From: Lysobacterales bacterium
GTDB taxonomy: Bacteria > Pseudomonadota > Gammaproteobacteria > Xanthomonadales > SZUA-38
Reading direction: 5' to 3'
Length of the DNA stretch: 64,000 bases
Assembly (NCBI GenBank): GCA_028285525.1
Contig: JANQOZ010000026.1
Location: 1 to 64,000 of the forward strand
Part shown: piece by piece, positions 8,806-17,700 of the stretch
Layout: each line of letters begins with the position of its first letter
Numbering within the stretch: the first letter of the stretch is position 1
Notes under the pieces: generated by a model
What the model was told of the DNA's origin: nothing
The model's database searches: none
Seen by the model: the letters and a program-made list of their open reading frames with translations, nothing else
Made by a program: the position numbers and the translations under genes

Positions 8806-10290
8806 TTACGCGCGCTCGTCGGGCGGAAATCGAACGCGCACCTTCAGGCCGCCCAGCGCTGAAGGCAATGCCTCAACCGTTGCGTCGTGCGCTTCGGCGA
8901 TGCTCTTTACAATCGCCAGCCCAAGGCCGGCACCGCCGGTCGATCGAGCCCGGGAATCTTCGACTCTGAACAGCGGCTCGAACAGCTTGGGTAGAAGCTC
9001 GCTGGCCACGCCAGGCGGGGAGTCCTCCCAGCAGAGTTCCCAGGCGCCGGGCGCACGCGTCAGCGACGTGCGAATCTGTATCGGTCGATCGGAGTAGCGG
9101 CGGCTGTTGCTCAAGAGGTTGGCCAGGAGCTGGCGCAGCCGGAACGCGTCCCCGGCGATGGTCGCCTCTGGAGGCTTCTCCAGCGTCACGTCCCCCGCCT
9201 CGTCGCAGAATTCCATCAGCAGCTCGGTCAGACTCATTGGCTCACGATTTACGAGGCTGCCGCCGGCGTCCGAAACAGACAGGACAAACAGGTCTTCCAC
9301 CAGATGGGTCAGGCGATCGGTCTCCTGCGCCAGGGATTCCAGCGCTTCATCGTTAAGCGTCCGCACCCCGTCCTGCAGGGCGTGGATTTCTCCTTTGATG
9401 ACCGCCAGCGGCGTCCGCAGCTCGTGGGATATCTCGGCGATCCACCTGCGCTGCTGATCTCGATGGCCAGCCAGCGCAACACCAAGCTGGTTGACGTCCT
9501 GGCTCAGCTGCTGGAGTTCGTCCCCGCTGTTGATCTCAACGCGCTGCTCGTAGTCGCCCGTAGCGAGCTTCCGCACACTCTGGGCCAGGCGCGGCAGCGG
9601 GGCGGTCAGCGCGCGCGCCATCCAGAGAGACGCGAGCGCCGCAGCGAGCATGGCCCCGACGCCGATCACCAGCGCGCTGCGAGACTGGCGACGGGCAAAC
9701 GCCAGATCCATGTTTCGCTCCAGGGCGGGCGGCGGGGTCACCAGGAGAAAGCCGATGGTCTGGTTTTCGGACACGAGCGGACTGCGCTCGCCGCGCTCAA
9801 CGGTCGCGAGCGTGCCGGCCAGATGGCGGCCGGATGGATCGATGACGGCAACTCGCTGACCGATATCGAGCACGTTTTCGGCGCCAGGCCCGGGCCGCGG
9901 TGGCGGCGACCTGTCGGAGCCTCGTGGCGGCGGCCGGCCGGAGCCCCGCGGCGGCGGCCGGCCCCTCGCCGGATCTCTGGCCGGATCTCTGGCCGGATCC
10001 CTGGCCGAGTCCCGGGGCGGCGGCCGCCGGGAGGTGGGTGACGGCAGGAGGGAAAACCCAAAGCGCTCCAGCTGCTGCCGAGGCGGCAGGCTCAGGAACG
10101 ACCAGTCACGCTGATCTTCGTAAGCGGCAACCAGCTGCTGTTTCAGCCGCTCGACCTCCAGCGCTTCCCAGGCCGCCAGGTATTCGGAAAAACCTTGCTC
10201 AAAGCTTCGGCCCATCAGCACCGTCATCGTGCCCAGCGCGGCGAGCACGATCGTGATGGTACCCAGGAAAAGTTTGTGCCGGATCTGCAA
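8806..10290 (-). CDS. BaeS-like membrane sensor histidine kinase with Arg/Pro-rich insertion
   Basis: A 494-residue sensor kinase. TM1 covers residues 8-26 and TM2 about 206-225, bounding a periplasmic domain. HAMP follows (ARALTAPLPRLAQSVRKLATGDY), then HisKA with phospho-His289 in AEISHELRTPL, and an HATPase domain (NLLSNSRRYSD, GGAGLGLAIVKSI). The periplasmic domain holds an unusual stretch at residues 89-135 made almost only of Arg, Pro, Asp, Gly and Ser (RDPARDPARDPARG, RPPPRGSG), encoded by tandem DNA repeats. The kinase gene precedes the regulator gene in the operon. The likely signal is envelope or protein-folding stress, inferred from the divergent Spy-like gene. Confidence 0.87.
   Translation of the reverse strand: MQIRHKLFLGTITIVLAALGTMTVLMGRSFEQGFSEYLAAWEALEVERLKQQLVAAYEDQRDWSFLSLPPRQQLERFGFSLLPSPTSRRPPPRDSARDPARDPARDPARGRPPPRGSGRPPPRGSDRSPPPRPGPGAENVLDIGQRVAVIDPSGRHLAGTLATVERGERSPLVSENQTIGFLLVTPPPALERNMDLAFARRQSRSALVIGVGAMLAAALASLWMARALTAPLPRLAQSVRKLATGDYEQRVEINSGDELQQLSQDVNQLGVALAGHRDQQRRWIAEISHELRTPLAVIKGEIHALQDGVRTLNDEALESLAQETDRLTHLVEDLFVLSVSDAGGSLVNREPMSLTELLMEFCDEAGDVTLEKPPEATIAGDAFRLRQLLANLLSNSRRYSDRPIQIRTSLTRAPGAWELCWEDSPPGVASELLPKLFEPLFRVEDSRARSTGGAGLGLAIVKSIAEAHDATVEALPSALGGLKVRVRFPPDERA
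9917..10006 (-). repeat. In-frame minisatellite in the BaeS-like sensor domain
   Basis: Two imperfect 24-nt units lie at 9917-9940 and 9941-9964. Three 12-nt units follow at 9971-9982, 9983-9994 and 9995-10006 (GGATCTCTGGCC twice, then GGATCCCTGGCC). All are multiples of three, so copy-number change would lengthen or shorten the Arg/Pro-rich periplasmic stretch without a frameshift. Confidence 0.85.
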
Positions 10291-10363
10291 GGCTTAGGCG
10301 GTGAGCTTGATGACAACGCCGAAAGGATAGCAGCGCTTAACGACGATTTAACGCGCGGACCCG

Positions 10364-10381
10364 TTTCTCCTTACTTTCTCC
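10364..10381. promoter_or_regulatory. Candidate BaeR-like direct-repeat operator
   Basis: TTTCTCC occurs at 10364-10370 and again at 10375-10381, an 11-bp period that places both copies on one face of the helix, as OmpR-family regulators prefer. The second copy continues as TTTCTCCACATTTGC, which partly resembles the BaeR box known from E. coli (TTTCTCCA followed by an ATTGGC-like end). It sits between the divergent kinase and Spy-like genes. The match is from memory of the consensus and is not scored. Confidence 0.4.
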
Positions 10382-10452
10382 ACATTTGCTGCACCGAGCC
10401 TGTCGATTCCACACCTATCTTTTCAGCCTCAGACACCTGAAGGAGAAAGACG

Positions 10453-10824
10453 ATGAAAGCGACCCTGATTCTTGCCCTGATGACCTGCTGCTCGATCCAG
10501 CTTGCCGCAGCACAGCCCGAACGTAGCCGGGACGGCGAACGCCGCGGCCCGCCGCCCCACCATCGCGCGCTCGAAACATTGAACCTGAGCGAGGAGCAGC
10601 GTGACGCTGCCGAAGGGCTTTTTCAGTCGCACCGAGAGCAAATGCGCGAGCTTCGTGAAAGCGGTGGCACCTGCGAGGAACACTCGCTGCTGAAACAGCA
10701 GATGGATGATGATCTGCAGGCGCTGCTGACGCCGGAGCAGTTCAGTGAACTGGAGGCGCAGCGTGCGAATCGCCCGGATCGTGAGAACCGCCGCAAGCGC
10801 TGCGAAGACGAGGTCACCCCATGA
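10453..10824 (+). CDS. Spy/CpxP-like periplasmic protein
   Basis: A 123-residue exported protein. The signal peptide is MKATLILALMTCCSIQLAAAQ. The mature part is helical and charged with two LTxxQ-type motifs, NLSEEQ near residues 44-49 and LLTPEQF near 91-97, the hallmark of the Spy/CpxP periplasmic chaperone family. Two cysteines (C74 and C117) could form a disulfide. AGGAG lies 8 bp before the ATG. Its stop overlaps the start of the peroxidase gene (ATGA), so the two are translationally coupled. It diverges from the BaeSR-like operon, fitting control by that system. Confidence 0.8.
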   Translation: MKATLILALMTCCSIQLAAAQPERSRDGERRGPPPHHRALETLNLSEEQRDAAEGLFQSHREQMRELRESGGTCEEHSLLKQQMDDDLQALLTPEQFSELEAQRANRPDRENRRKRCEDEVTP

Positions 10825-12614
10825 TCGCGCGCAGGCCACGACGAGGCACAACATCACTTCTCGCCGCAGCGCTGGCTCTCGGTCTTTGCGGCCCGCTGCA
10901 GAGTCAGGCCCAGCCTATGCCGAATCCCGATAGCGGAGAGTCGACAGTCGAGGAACAGGCAGAAGCGCTCCTGCGGGAAGCGGACGAACGGGGGAGCGAA
11001 AGCTCACCGGTCCGGCGCCTCAGACGCGAGCAGCCCGGAGACGGGCCCGCAGATCGGCGGGGAGACCGCGATGGCTTAAACGCAAACCGCCTGGTCCCCT
11101 CAATCGACGGCAGCGGGAACAACCGGGCCAACCCAGACAGCAACGCCAGCCACACTACGCTCGCAAGGCTGGCGCCGGCAGCCTACGGGGACGCCATCAG
11201 CACCCCTGCCGGTATCGATCGCCCGTCCGCCCGGCTGATCAGCAGCCAGGTCAGCGCACAGGCTGATGAGCGGCCTAACACGCTAGGGCTGTCGAGCTTC
11301 CTATGGCAGTGGGGTCAGTTTCTCGATCATGACATCGACCTGACGGACGGCGCCGACCCGGCTGAGGCGTTTAACGTGGAGATCCCTCGAGGCGACCCGT
11401 GGTTTGACCCAGCCGCAACCGGGACGGTCCAGATCCTGCTCAATCGATCGCTTTATGACCCCGCGACGGGCACCGCCGCAGACAACCCGCGAGAGCAAAT
11501 CAACGAGATCACGGGATGGATCGACGGGTCAAACGTTTATGGCTCCGACACAGAACGGGCCCAGGCGCTGCGGGAACTGGACGGGAGCGGAAGATTGCGC
11601 GTCAGCGCTGGCAATCTGCTGCCGTTCAACGTGGCGGGCCTGGCCAACGCCGGCGGCGAAAGCAGCGAACTGTTTCTGGCGGGTGACCCCCGGGCCAACG
11701 AACAGATCGGCCTGGCGGCCATGCATACGCTCTTCGTGCGCGAGCATAATCGTCAGGTTGCGCGCCTGGCTGCAGCCAGCCCCAGGCTAAACGGCGATCA
11801 GCTCTACGAGCAGGCCCGCAGGATGGTCATCGGTCTACTGCAGGTCATTACTTACGACGAGTTCCTGCCGGCGCTCCTCGGACCCGACGTGCTGACCGAC
11901 TACCGCGGCTATAACCCAGAGGTTGATGCCCGAATCGCCAACGAGTTTTCGACGGCCGCGTACCGCATGGGCCACACGCTGCTGCCACCGATCCTGCTGC
12001 GCTTCGATCGGAGCATGAACGAGTCAACCTTCGGTCATCTATCCCTGGCCGACGCGTTTTTCTCCCCGTCGCGGCTGACGGATGAAGGTGGCATCGAACC
12101 GCTGCTGCGCGGTATGTCCCGCCAGCTGTCCCAGGACTTCGACGTGTATGTGGTCGACGAGGTCAGAAACTTTCTGTTCGGGCTGCCCGGTTCCGGTGGC
12201 TTCGATCTCGTGTCGCTCAACATCCAGCGGGGGCGCGATCATGGCCTGCCGGATTACAACAGCCTGCGGCGGGCCATGGGATTAGCTCCGGTCCGCTCGC
12301 TCAGGGACATCAGCAGCGACCCGGAGGTGACCCGCCGCCTGCTGCTGACCTACGACTCACCCGATGAGGTGGATGCCTGGGTCGGCGGGCTGGCCGAGGA
12401 TGCGCAGGAAGGCGCTATGGTCGGTGAACTGGTGAGCGCGGTGATTGCCGATCAGTTCCAGCGCCTTCGCGACGGCGATCGGTTCTGGTACACGCGAATA
12501 CTGACTCGCGAACAGCGCCGGGAAGTAGAGCAAACCCGGCTTGCGGACGTCATTAGACGCAACACGACCATCGGTCCAGAGCTGGGGGACCGAGACGTCT
12601 TTCGCGTCGACTGA
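10821..12614 (+). CDS. Exported animal-type haem peroxidase
   Basis: A 597-residue protein. An Arg-rich N-region and hydrophobic stretch (LLAAALALGLCGPLQSQAQ) form a signal peptide. An Arg/Glu-rich linker to about residue 85 precedes an An_peroxidase domain that begins at the characteristic RLVPSIDGSGNN region. The distal histidine is His170 in WQWGQFLDHDIDLT. NEITGWIDGSNVYGS, the catalytic arginine/Glu region NEQIGLAAMHTLFVREHNR, and the proximal haem histidine His385 in AAYRMGHTLLP are all present. LNIQRGRDHGLPDYN is also diagnostic. The family oxidises halides, thiocyanate or phenols with peroxide. The substrate here is unknown. The gene overlaps the Spy-like gene by 4 bp and ends in a strong terminator. 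Confidence 0.92.
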   Translation: MIARRPRRGTTSLLAAALALGLCGPLQSQAQPMPNPDSGESTVEEQAEALLREADERGSESSPVRRLRREQPGDGPADRRGDRDGLNANRLVPSIDGSGNNRANPDSNASHTTLARLAPAAYGDAISTPAGIDRPSARLISSQVSAQADERPNTLGLSSFLWQWGQFLDHDIDLTDGADPAEAFNVEIPRGDPWFDPAATGTVQILLNRSLYDPATGTAADNPREQINEITGWIDGSNVYGSDTERAQALRELDGSGRLRVSAGNLLPFNVAGLANAGGESSELFLAGDPRANEQIGLAAMHTLFVREHNRQVARLAAASPRLNGDQLYEQARRMVIGLLQVITYDEFLPALLGPDVLTDYRGYNPEVDARIANEFSTAAYRMGHTLLPPILLRFDRSMNESTFGHLSLADAFFSPSRLTDEGGIEPLLRGMSRQLSQDFDVYVVDEVRNFLFGLPGSGGFDLVSLNIQRGRDHGLPDYNSLRRAMGLAPVRSLRDISSDPEVTRRLLLTYDSPDEVDAWVGGLAEDAQEGAMVGELVSAVIADQFQRLRDGDRFWYTRILTREQRREVEQTRLADVIRRNTTIGPELGDRDVFRVD

Positions 12615-12619
12615 GATCT

Positions 12620-12656
12620 GCCGCTGCAGGTGTTTTCTACAGACACCTGCAGCGGC
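12620..12656 (+). terminator. Rho-independent terminator of the spy-peroxidase operon
   Basis: A perfect 14-bp stem (12620-12633 with 12643-12656, arm GCCGCTGCAGGTGT) has a 9-nt loop and is followed by GTTTCG. It lies 6 bp after the peroxidase stop. The T tract is short, but the stem is very stable. Confidence 0.75.
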
Positions 12657-12741
12657 GTTTCGACCGGTCGGCGGTTGCGAGCGGGAGTCGATTGTGCAAC
12701 ATTTTCGTTCGACCTCAACCGACTCAGCAGGAGCTTTAGCC

Positions 12742-13296
12742 TTGTCCGCAAGTGTGACCATGCTGCTTGCGGCCCACCGCAACGGCGATTCAGCCGCCCT
12801 CAACCAGCTTGCCGCATCGCTCTACCCGGAACTCAAGGCTATGGCCCGTCGCCGCGCCGCAGGCGGTGCCGGCAGCGGTGCAACCACGCTGGTGCACGAG
12901 ACCTTCGTCAAGCTGCTGGCCGGCGGTGACCTGGTTGCTGAGGATCGAAAACAGTTTTTCGGTCTGGCCGCGACCATCATGCGGCAGATCATCATCGACG
13001 AAATTCGCTACATCACCGCGGGTAAGCGAGCGCGGCAGGAGGTGACGCTCGCCGATACGCTCATCGGCGATGAGGGTCATGAGCGCGCTCAGTTTCTGCT
13101 CCAGGTTGATGAGATGCTGAGGATTGTCGAGCAGGAGGATGAACGTCTTGCCCGGGTATTTGAGTGCCGCTATTTCGCCGGCCTGACCACCGGCGAAACG
13201 TCGGAAGCGCTCGATCTTTCCGTTCGCTCGGTGGAGCGCCTTTGGTCGACAGCACGGTCCCGGATCGCTGCGCTGATGGACGAAAGCAACGCCTGA
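12742..13296 (+). CDS. ECF-like sigma factor (TIGR02999/SigECF-type)
   Basis: A 184-residue sigma-70-family protein of the ECF-like group usually found beside Ser/Thr kinases. Region 2 includes LAASLYPELKAMARRRAA and ATTLVHETFVKLL; the following segment FFGLAATIMRQIIIDEIRY is characteristic. Region 4 is RVFECRYFAGLTTGETSEALDLSVRSVERLWSTARSRIA, written here in part: its helix-turn-helix is GETSEALDLSVRSVERLW. I chose the TTG at 12742 because CAGGAG lies about 10 bp upstream and the protein then opens at the usual conserved point; an ATG at 12760 is the alternative. No kinase or anti-sigma gene follows. Confidence 0.8.
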   Translation: MSASVTMLLAAHRNGDSAALNQLAASLYPELKAMARRRAAGGAGSGATTLVHETFVKLLAGGDLVAEDRKQFFGLAATIMRQIIIDEIRYITAGKRARQEVTLADTLIGDEGHERAQFLLQVDEMLRIVEQEDERLARVFECRYFAGLTTGETSEALDLSVRSVERLWSTARSRIAALMDESNA

Positions 13297-13441
13297 GCAT
13301 CTCCCAAACCGGGATCCGGATCAGCGGAACCATCGGTCTTGAGTTCCAGAAACTGGCGCGCGCCATCCCCCGGATCCAGGCGCCTCAGGCGGTCTGCAAG
13401 GGAAGACTGTGGGTCCTGTGTGGAGCCGGGCATCAGGCGCC

Positions 13442-14755
13442 TCAGAAGGTGTAGGTCAGGCTCAACATCACCCGATCCCGCTCAGAAAACTGGCCAAAAA
13501 GCCCGCTGGCCGTGCCGCTGAAGGACTGCGCAGCAAGCTCGATAGACATGCTGTCATTGACCGCGTACTCAGCGCCCAGCGACAGCAGATCATCGTTGTC
13601 GGTAAACGAACGGTACCAGCGTGCTTCGAGGCTCAGCGCGTCGTAGGCGAAAGTGCGGCGGACAAACACCGTCCCGATGCGATCGGTTTGCGGTCGGACC
13701 AGCGTGGCGGGCGCGTTGGGAATTGAATCCACGACGTATTGCAGGTTGATAAAGGTGCCCAGCGGCCCTTCCAGATCGAGACCCAGCGCCGCTCGGTGCT
13801 GGTTCAGCTCCGTGACTTCCAGGCCCGCCGGGCTGCGTAGATTTAAAGCTCTGTCGGGCTGATAGGCATACTCGGCTCTGAGCACGCTGGCCCCCAGGCC
13901 CAAATCGAAGCTCAGCCCCAGCACCTCGCGACGCTCATAGAAACGTTCGACAATCGGCCCACCGGGTCCCGCTACCAGTCGCCCGAGAGGCTCCGGGTCC
14001 ATGCCGGAATAGGCCACTGCGCTGACCTCGGCAGCGGCGAACGGCCGGGAGAGGCGGAGCCCGACCGCCGTGTCGCTCAACCCCATGCCGGGCTGTACCG
14101 TCGTGAGCTCCGTACCGCCGCCGCTCGTCCCCAACGGCGCCCCGAACCGAAACCTCGGCGCCGTCAGCTCAAACCAGGCGCCCTGCCGAGGAATGGTGTG
14201 ACCGGTTGCATCCGGCACGATGGCAAGTTCGCCTCGCCAGTCGCCAAGGCTGTAGTCGAAATAGGCGCTCCAGAGGCTGGTCCGCGAATCGGCGAAATCG
14301 TCGATGATGAACTCGCGGAAATCCTGGGGGTTGATGACGTCGAGCACCTTGATACCGTCCAGGCGACCCCACACAATTTGCTGCTTCCCAAAGCGGGCCA
14401 GCCCGCGGTCCGACCGGAACTCCAGGTATAAATCGCGCAGCTCCAGGCTGCCGCTGTTGCCGAGCTCCAGCGGCCGCGATCCGCGGCTGTAGTTTTCCCG
14501 GGGCACCCGACCCGGCTCCAGCGATTCGTGAGCGTCCAGCCGCAGCCGCGCAGACGCCACGAGCAGAAGGTCCGGGCCGAAGCTCAGCGACATCGAGGGG
14601 TCGAGCTCCACCTGGCCCTGAACCAGACTGCCGCCGTCTCCGTAGCCGTAGCTGATGACCGACCGAAGGGCAGAGGCGTCGAGCTCAACGCTGACCGAGG
14701 CCTGACCGAAGGTGAGCAGACCGGCCAGCAGAGCAAGCTGCGTCACTCGTGTCAT
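13442..14755 (-). CDS. DUF1302-like outer-membrane beta-barrel protein
   Basis: A 437-residue protein with a signal peptide (MTRVTQLALLAGLLTFGQAS), alternating beta strands throughout and a C-terminal aromatic residue (RDRVMLSLTYTF), the usual outer-membrane barrel end. LRDLYLEFRSDRGLARFGKQ, IVWGRLDGIKVLDVINPQDF and the FADSRTSLW region match the DUF1302 style of protein that accompanies RND/LolA-like genes. It starts 4 bp after the exporter stop. I use the ATG at 14755; sequence upstream of it lies inside the exporter gene. Its likely role is the outer-membrane component of a lipid or hydrophobic-compound export system. Confidence 0.78.
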   Translation of the reverse strand: MTRVTQLALLAGLLTFGQASVSVELDASALRSVISYGYGDGGSLVQGQVELDPSMSLSFGPDLLLVASARLRLDAHESLEPGRVPRENYSRGSRPLELGNSGSLELRDLYLEFRSDRGLARFGKQQIVWGRLDGIKVLDVINPQDFREFIIDDFADSRTSLWSAYFDYSLGDWRGELAIVPDATGHTIPRQGAWFELTAPRFRFGAPLGTSGGGTELTTVQPGMGLSDTAVGLRLSRPFAAAEVSAVAYSGMDPEPLGRLVAGPGGPIVERFYERREVLGLSFDLGLGASVLRAEYAYQPDRALNLRSPAGLEVTELNQHRAALGLDLEGPLGTFINLQYVVDSIPNAPATLVRPQTDRIGTVFVRRTFAYDALSLEARWYRSFTDNDDLLSLGAEYAVNDSMSIELAAQSFSGTASGLFGQFSERDRVMLSLTYTF

Positions 14756-14759
14756 CACC

Positions 14760-17700
14760 TCAGTCTCCACCACTCGCTGCGGTCTCCCGGCCGAGGCCAC
14801 GGCCGAGTGTCTGCGGCTCAAACAGCTGACCGGCGAGCGATTGCGCATAGGAAGTGTCGTGGAAGGTAAACGCCGTCTGGTGTCCGGTCTGGTGGTTGAC
14901 GGCCAGGATCTCCTCGGCGGTCCAGATACCGTCGATCCGCGCAACCCGACCGACGGTGATCGTCTTCAGCGGTCGCTGCTTCAGGTCGCTGAATTCGATC
15001 CTTCGCGGCATCCACGTGGCTTCATCAACCACCGCCGTGAAGCCACCATAGCCGAGCTCTCGGGCGATCCTTTTGGACTTCGGTGTTCCAGAAATGTGGT
15101 GGCGCGCACTGTCGCCGATCATCTCGGTACGGTCGTAGCTGAAGTCCCAGTCGTCCAGCGCAAACTTCAGCTCGGACTGGATATCTTCATAAGAAAAGTC
15201 GGTTCCGAGAAAGCTCTTGCCGCGCTGCGAGGCCGGAATCCGCCGAACCTTGCGGCTGGCCGGCAGATACATCCAGCGCTGGTCGGTGGCGTCAGGCGTA
15301 TCGTGGTCGTGACTTAAGAACGTGATATCCCGGCTGCGCTTGGGTTCCAAAAACGTGATGCGGGTCTGCCGTGCGTCCGCGGCCTTCTGCTTGTGAACAA
15401 TGGCCTGACGCAGCTCAACTTTCCCGCGTTTGTTGGTCAACGTCATGTTGAGGACGCGACGCATTGACTGCGCCTCCTCACGCTCAGCGACAGCCGCAGC
15501 AATCCGGTAGGCTTCGTCGGAAGCGGCGGATGCCTGACTGCTGAACAGTCCGGCGATCACCACGGCGATCAGCGTCAGGCTCACGACCACGTCGGAGCGT
15601 CGGCCAACCTTGGGCTTCTTCCCTAGCGCCGCCTGCTCGGCTGACAGCAAGGCCGGAACAACCAGAAGCGCGGCCAGGTAGCTGGCGAGCGAGGCGACCG
15701 CCACCAGGCCACCGAAGCGGATCAGCGTCGGCAGGTCGCTGACCAGCAGCACCGAAAAACCCAGCCCAAGCGCAGCGGAGTTGAAGAAGCAGGCGCGCGC
15801 AACCGCGGGCAGCCGTTTCTCGGTCAGGTCCGAAACGCTGCCGTCGCCCTCCCCGGTGGCGCGCAGGCGGTCAACCAGGTGGATGGCAAAGTCGACGCCG
15901 ACCCCAACCGCAATGGCAGCAAACATGGACGTTGCAGGTTCGAGATGGACATTCAGAAAGCCCATGCAGGCGTAAAGAACAATCACCGTGAAGACCACTG
16001 GCACGACCGACAGCACGCCGGCAACGGCAGATCGAAACACCACAATCGATGCCGCAAGAACCAGCGTCAGAGACAGCAGCACGCTCTTGAAATGGGACGT
16101 CTGCAGGCTCTTCATCCAGTGGTAGCTCACGTTGACGTCGCCGCTCAAGGAGGCGGTCAGGCCCGGCCGGTTGAACTCTTCGTCGATGTAGCGCTGCATC
16201 CCCTCGACCGCCAGGCGGGTCTCGCTAAAATAGTGGGCGTCGAGCACGCCGCGAATCAGGGCCCGCTGGTTGTCGCTGTCGATCTCCTCCTCAAGATCTG
16301 TCGGGTCGCCACTGATCGAGTAAAGAAACAGCGTCTCGGCGAGCGCCTCGCTGCTGTCGGGCAGGATCCGAGCCTGAAGCGACGCCTCTGGCAATTCCTG
16401 GACGGCTCCGTGGAGGTGGCTGATGTAATCAACGATCGATACGGTCTTCTGCACGTGCGGCAGCGTTTCGAAGTACTGCTGCAGCTCTCGGACCTGCGTC
16501 ATCACCTCGAGATCGAGCAAACCGTCCGGCTGGTCGGTCTCCACCAGCACGTCGAGAAACGCGGTGCCGGCAAAACGTTCGTTGATCAGCTGGTCGGCAA
16601 CCCGAATCGGTTCCCCGGCGGCAAAATTCTCAACCTGCGACCGGTCCACGCGAAGCTGCAGGGCACCTGCCACCGCGACGACGGTCAGCGCGGCAAAGAT
16701 TACCAGCGTGGTTCGGTACCGACGATGGGTGAGCCATCCGGCGGCGCCCAGCGCCCGGCCAAGAGCGCTTGGCCGGCCGTCCTTCCACGTCGAAAACGCG
16801 GGGCTGGGGCGCGGTTTGGTGAGAACCAGCACGCTGGGCAGCACGAGAATCGAAAACACCCACGCCAGCGCGACACCCAGAGCCGCAAACACCCCAAACC
16901 AGGTGATCGGCGGCATGATCGACATCGCCGCGATTCCCAGGAACCCGGCGATGGTGGTGATGGTCGTGAGGGTCACGGGGCGGGCGACCGACGCCATGGC
17001 GCGTACCACCAGATCCCGAGTGCCGGCCTGCTCATCCATGGCTCTCAGTCGATAGAAAGCCGAGAGAATGTGGATCGCGTCCGCCACGGAGATCGCGACG
17101 AGGATCACCGGAAGCGCGTTGGTGATCGCGTAGTAGGGAATCCCACACCAGCCCATGACGCCGAGCGATCCCGCCGCCGAGCCGGCAACAACCAGCAGCG
17201 GGCCCGGCAGTGCGGAGCCGCGGCGGAAGGCGAGGAAGATGAACCCTAGGACCACAACAAACACCAGCGGCTGAAGCTTGCGCGCGTCCTGATCGATGTA
17301 GCTGCTCAGATAGCCGCTGACGGCGCCCGAGCCAGCTACATGCACGGTGACGCCATCGAGACTCAGTCCCTCGGCCAACTCCAGCACGGATCGATAAGTC
17401 TCATCGGCTATCGCGGGGTCTTCCAGCTCCGCCAACACCGCCGCGGCGGTGCCATCTTCGCTGACCAGCGTGCCCTGGTGTGGCGTCATCCAGCGCCAGC
17501 GCCGCTCGCTGTCAGCGACCGACGTTTCCGCCGGCTCAAAAGGATCGACGTAGGGATCGATGTTGATCGAACCGTCATCGCCACTGATCGAAGACTCGGT
17601 GGCCAGGCTTGTTACGCGGTCCGATCGAACGTTGGGTAAGCCGGCGATCTGCTCGGAGAGCTCCGTTAGCGCGACCAATACCTCGGGCCGAAAGATTGAG

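Noticed and set aside
13170..13433. 87-residue frame on the minus strand after the ECF-like sigma gene
   Set aside because: It faintly recalls the N-terminus of sigma-linked kinases but lies on the wrong strand, overlaps the sigma gene and has no kinase motifs.
15879..17249. 456-residue open frame on the plus strand opposite the RND exporter
   Set aside because: Its translation is low-complexity (His, Arg, Gln and Gly rich) with no domain or signal; it mirrors the codon bias of the real gene on the other strand.
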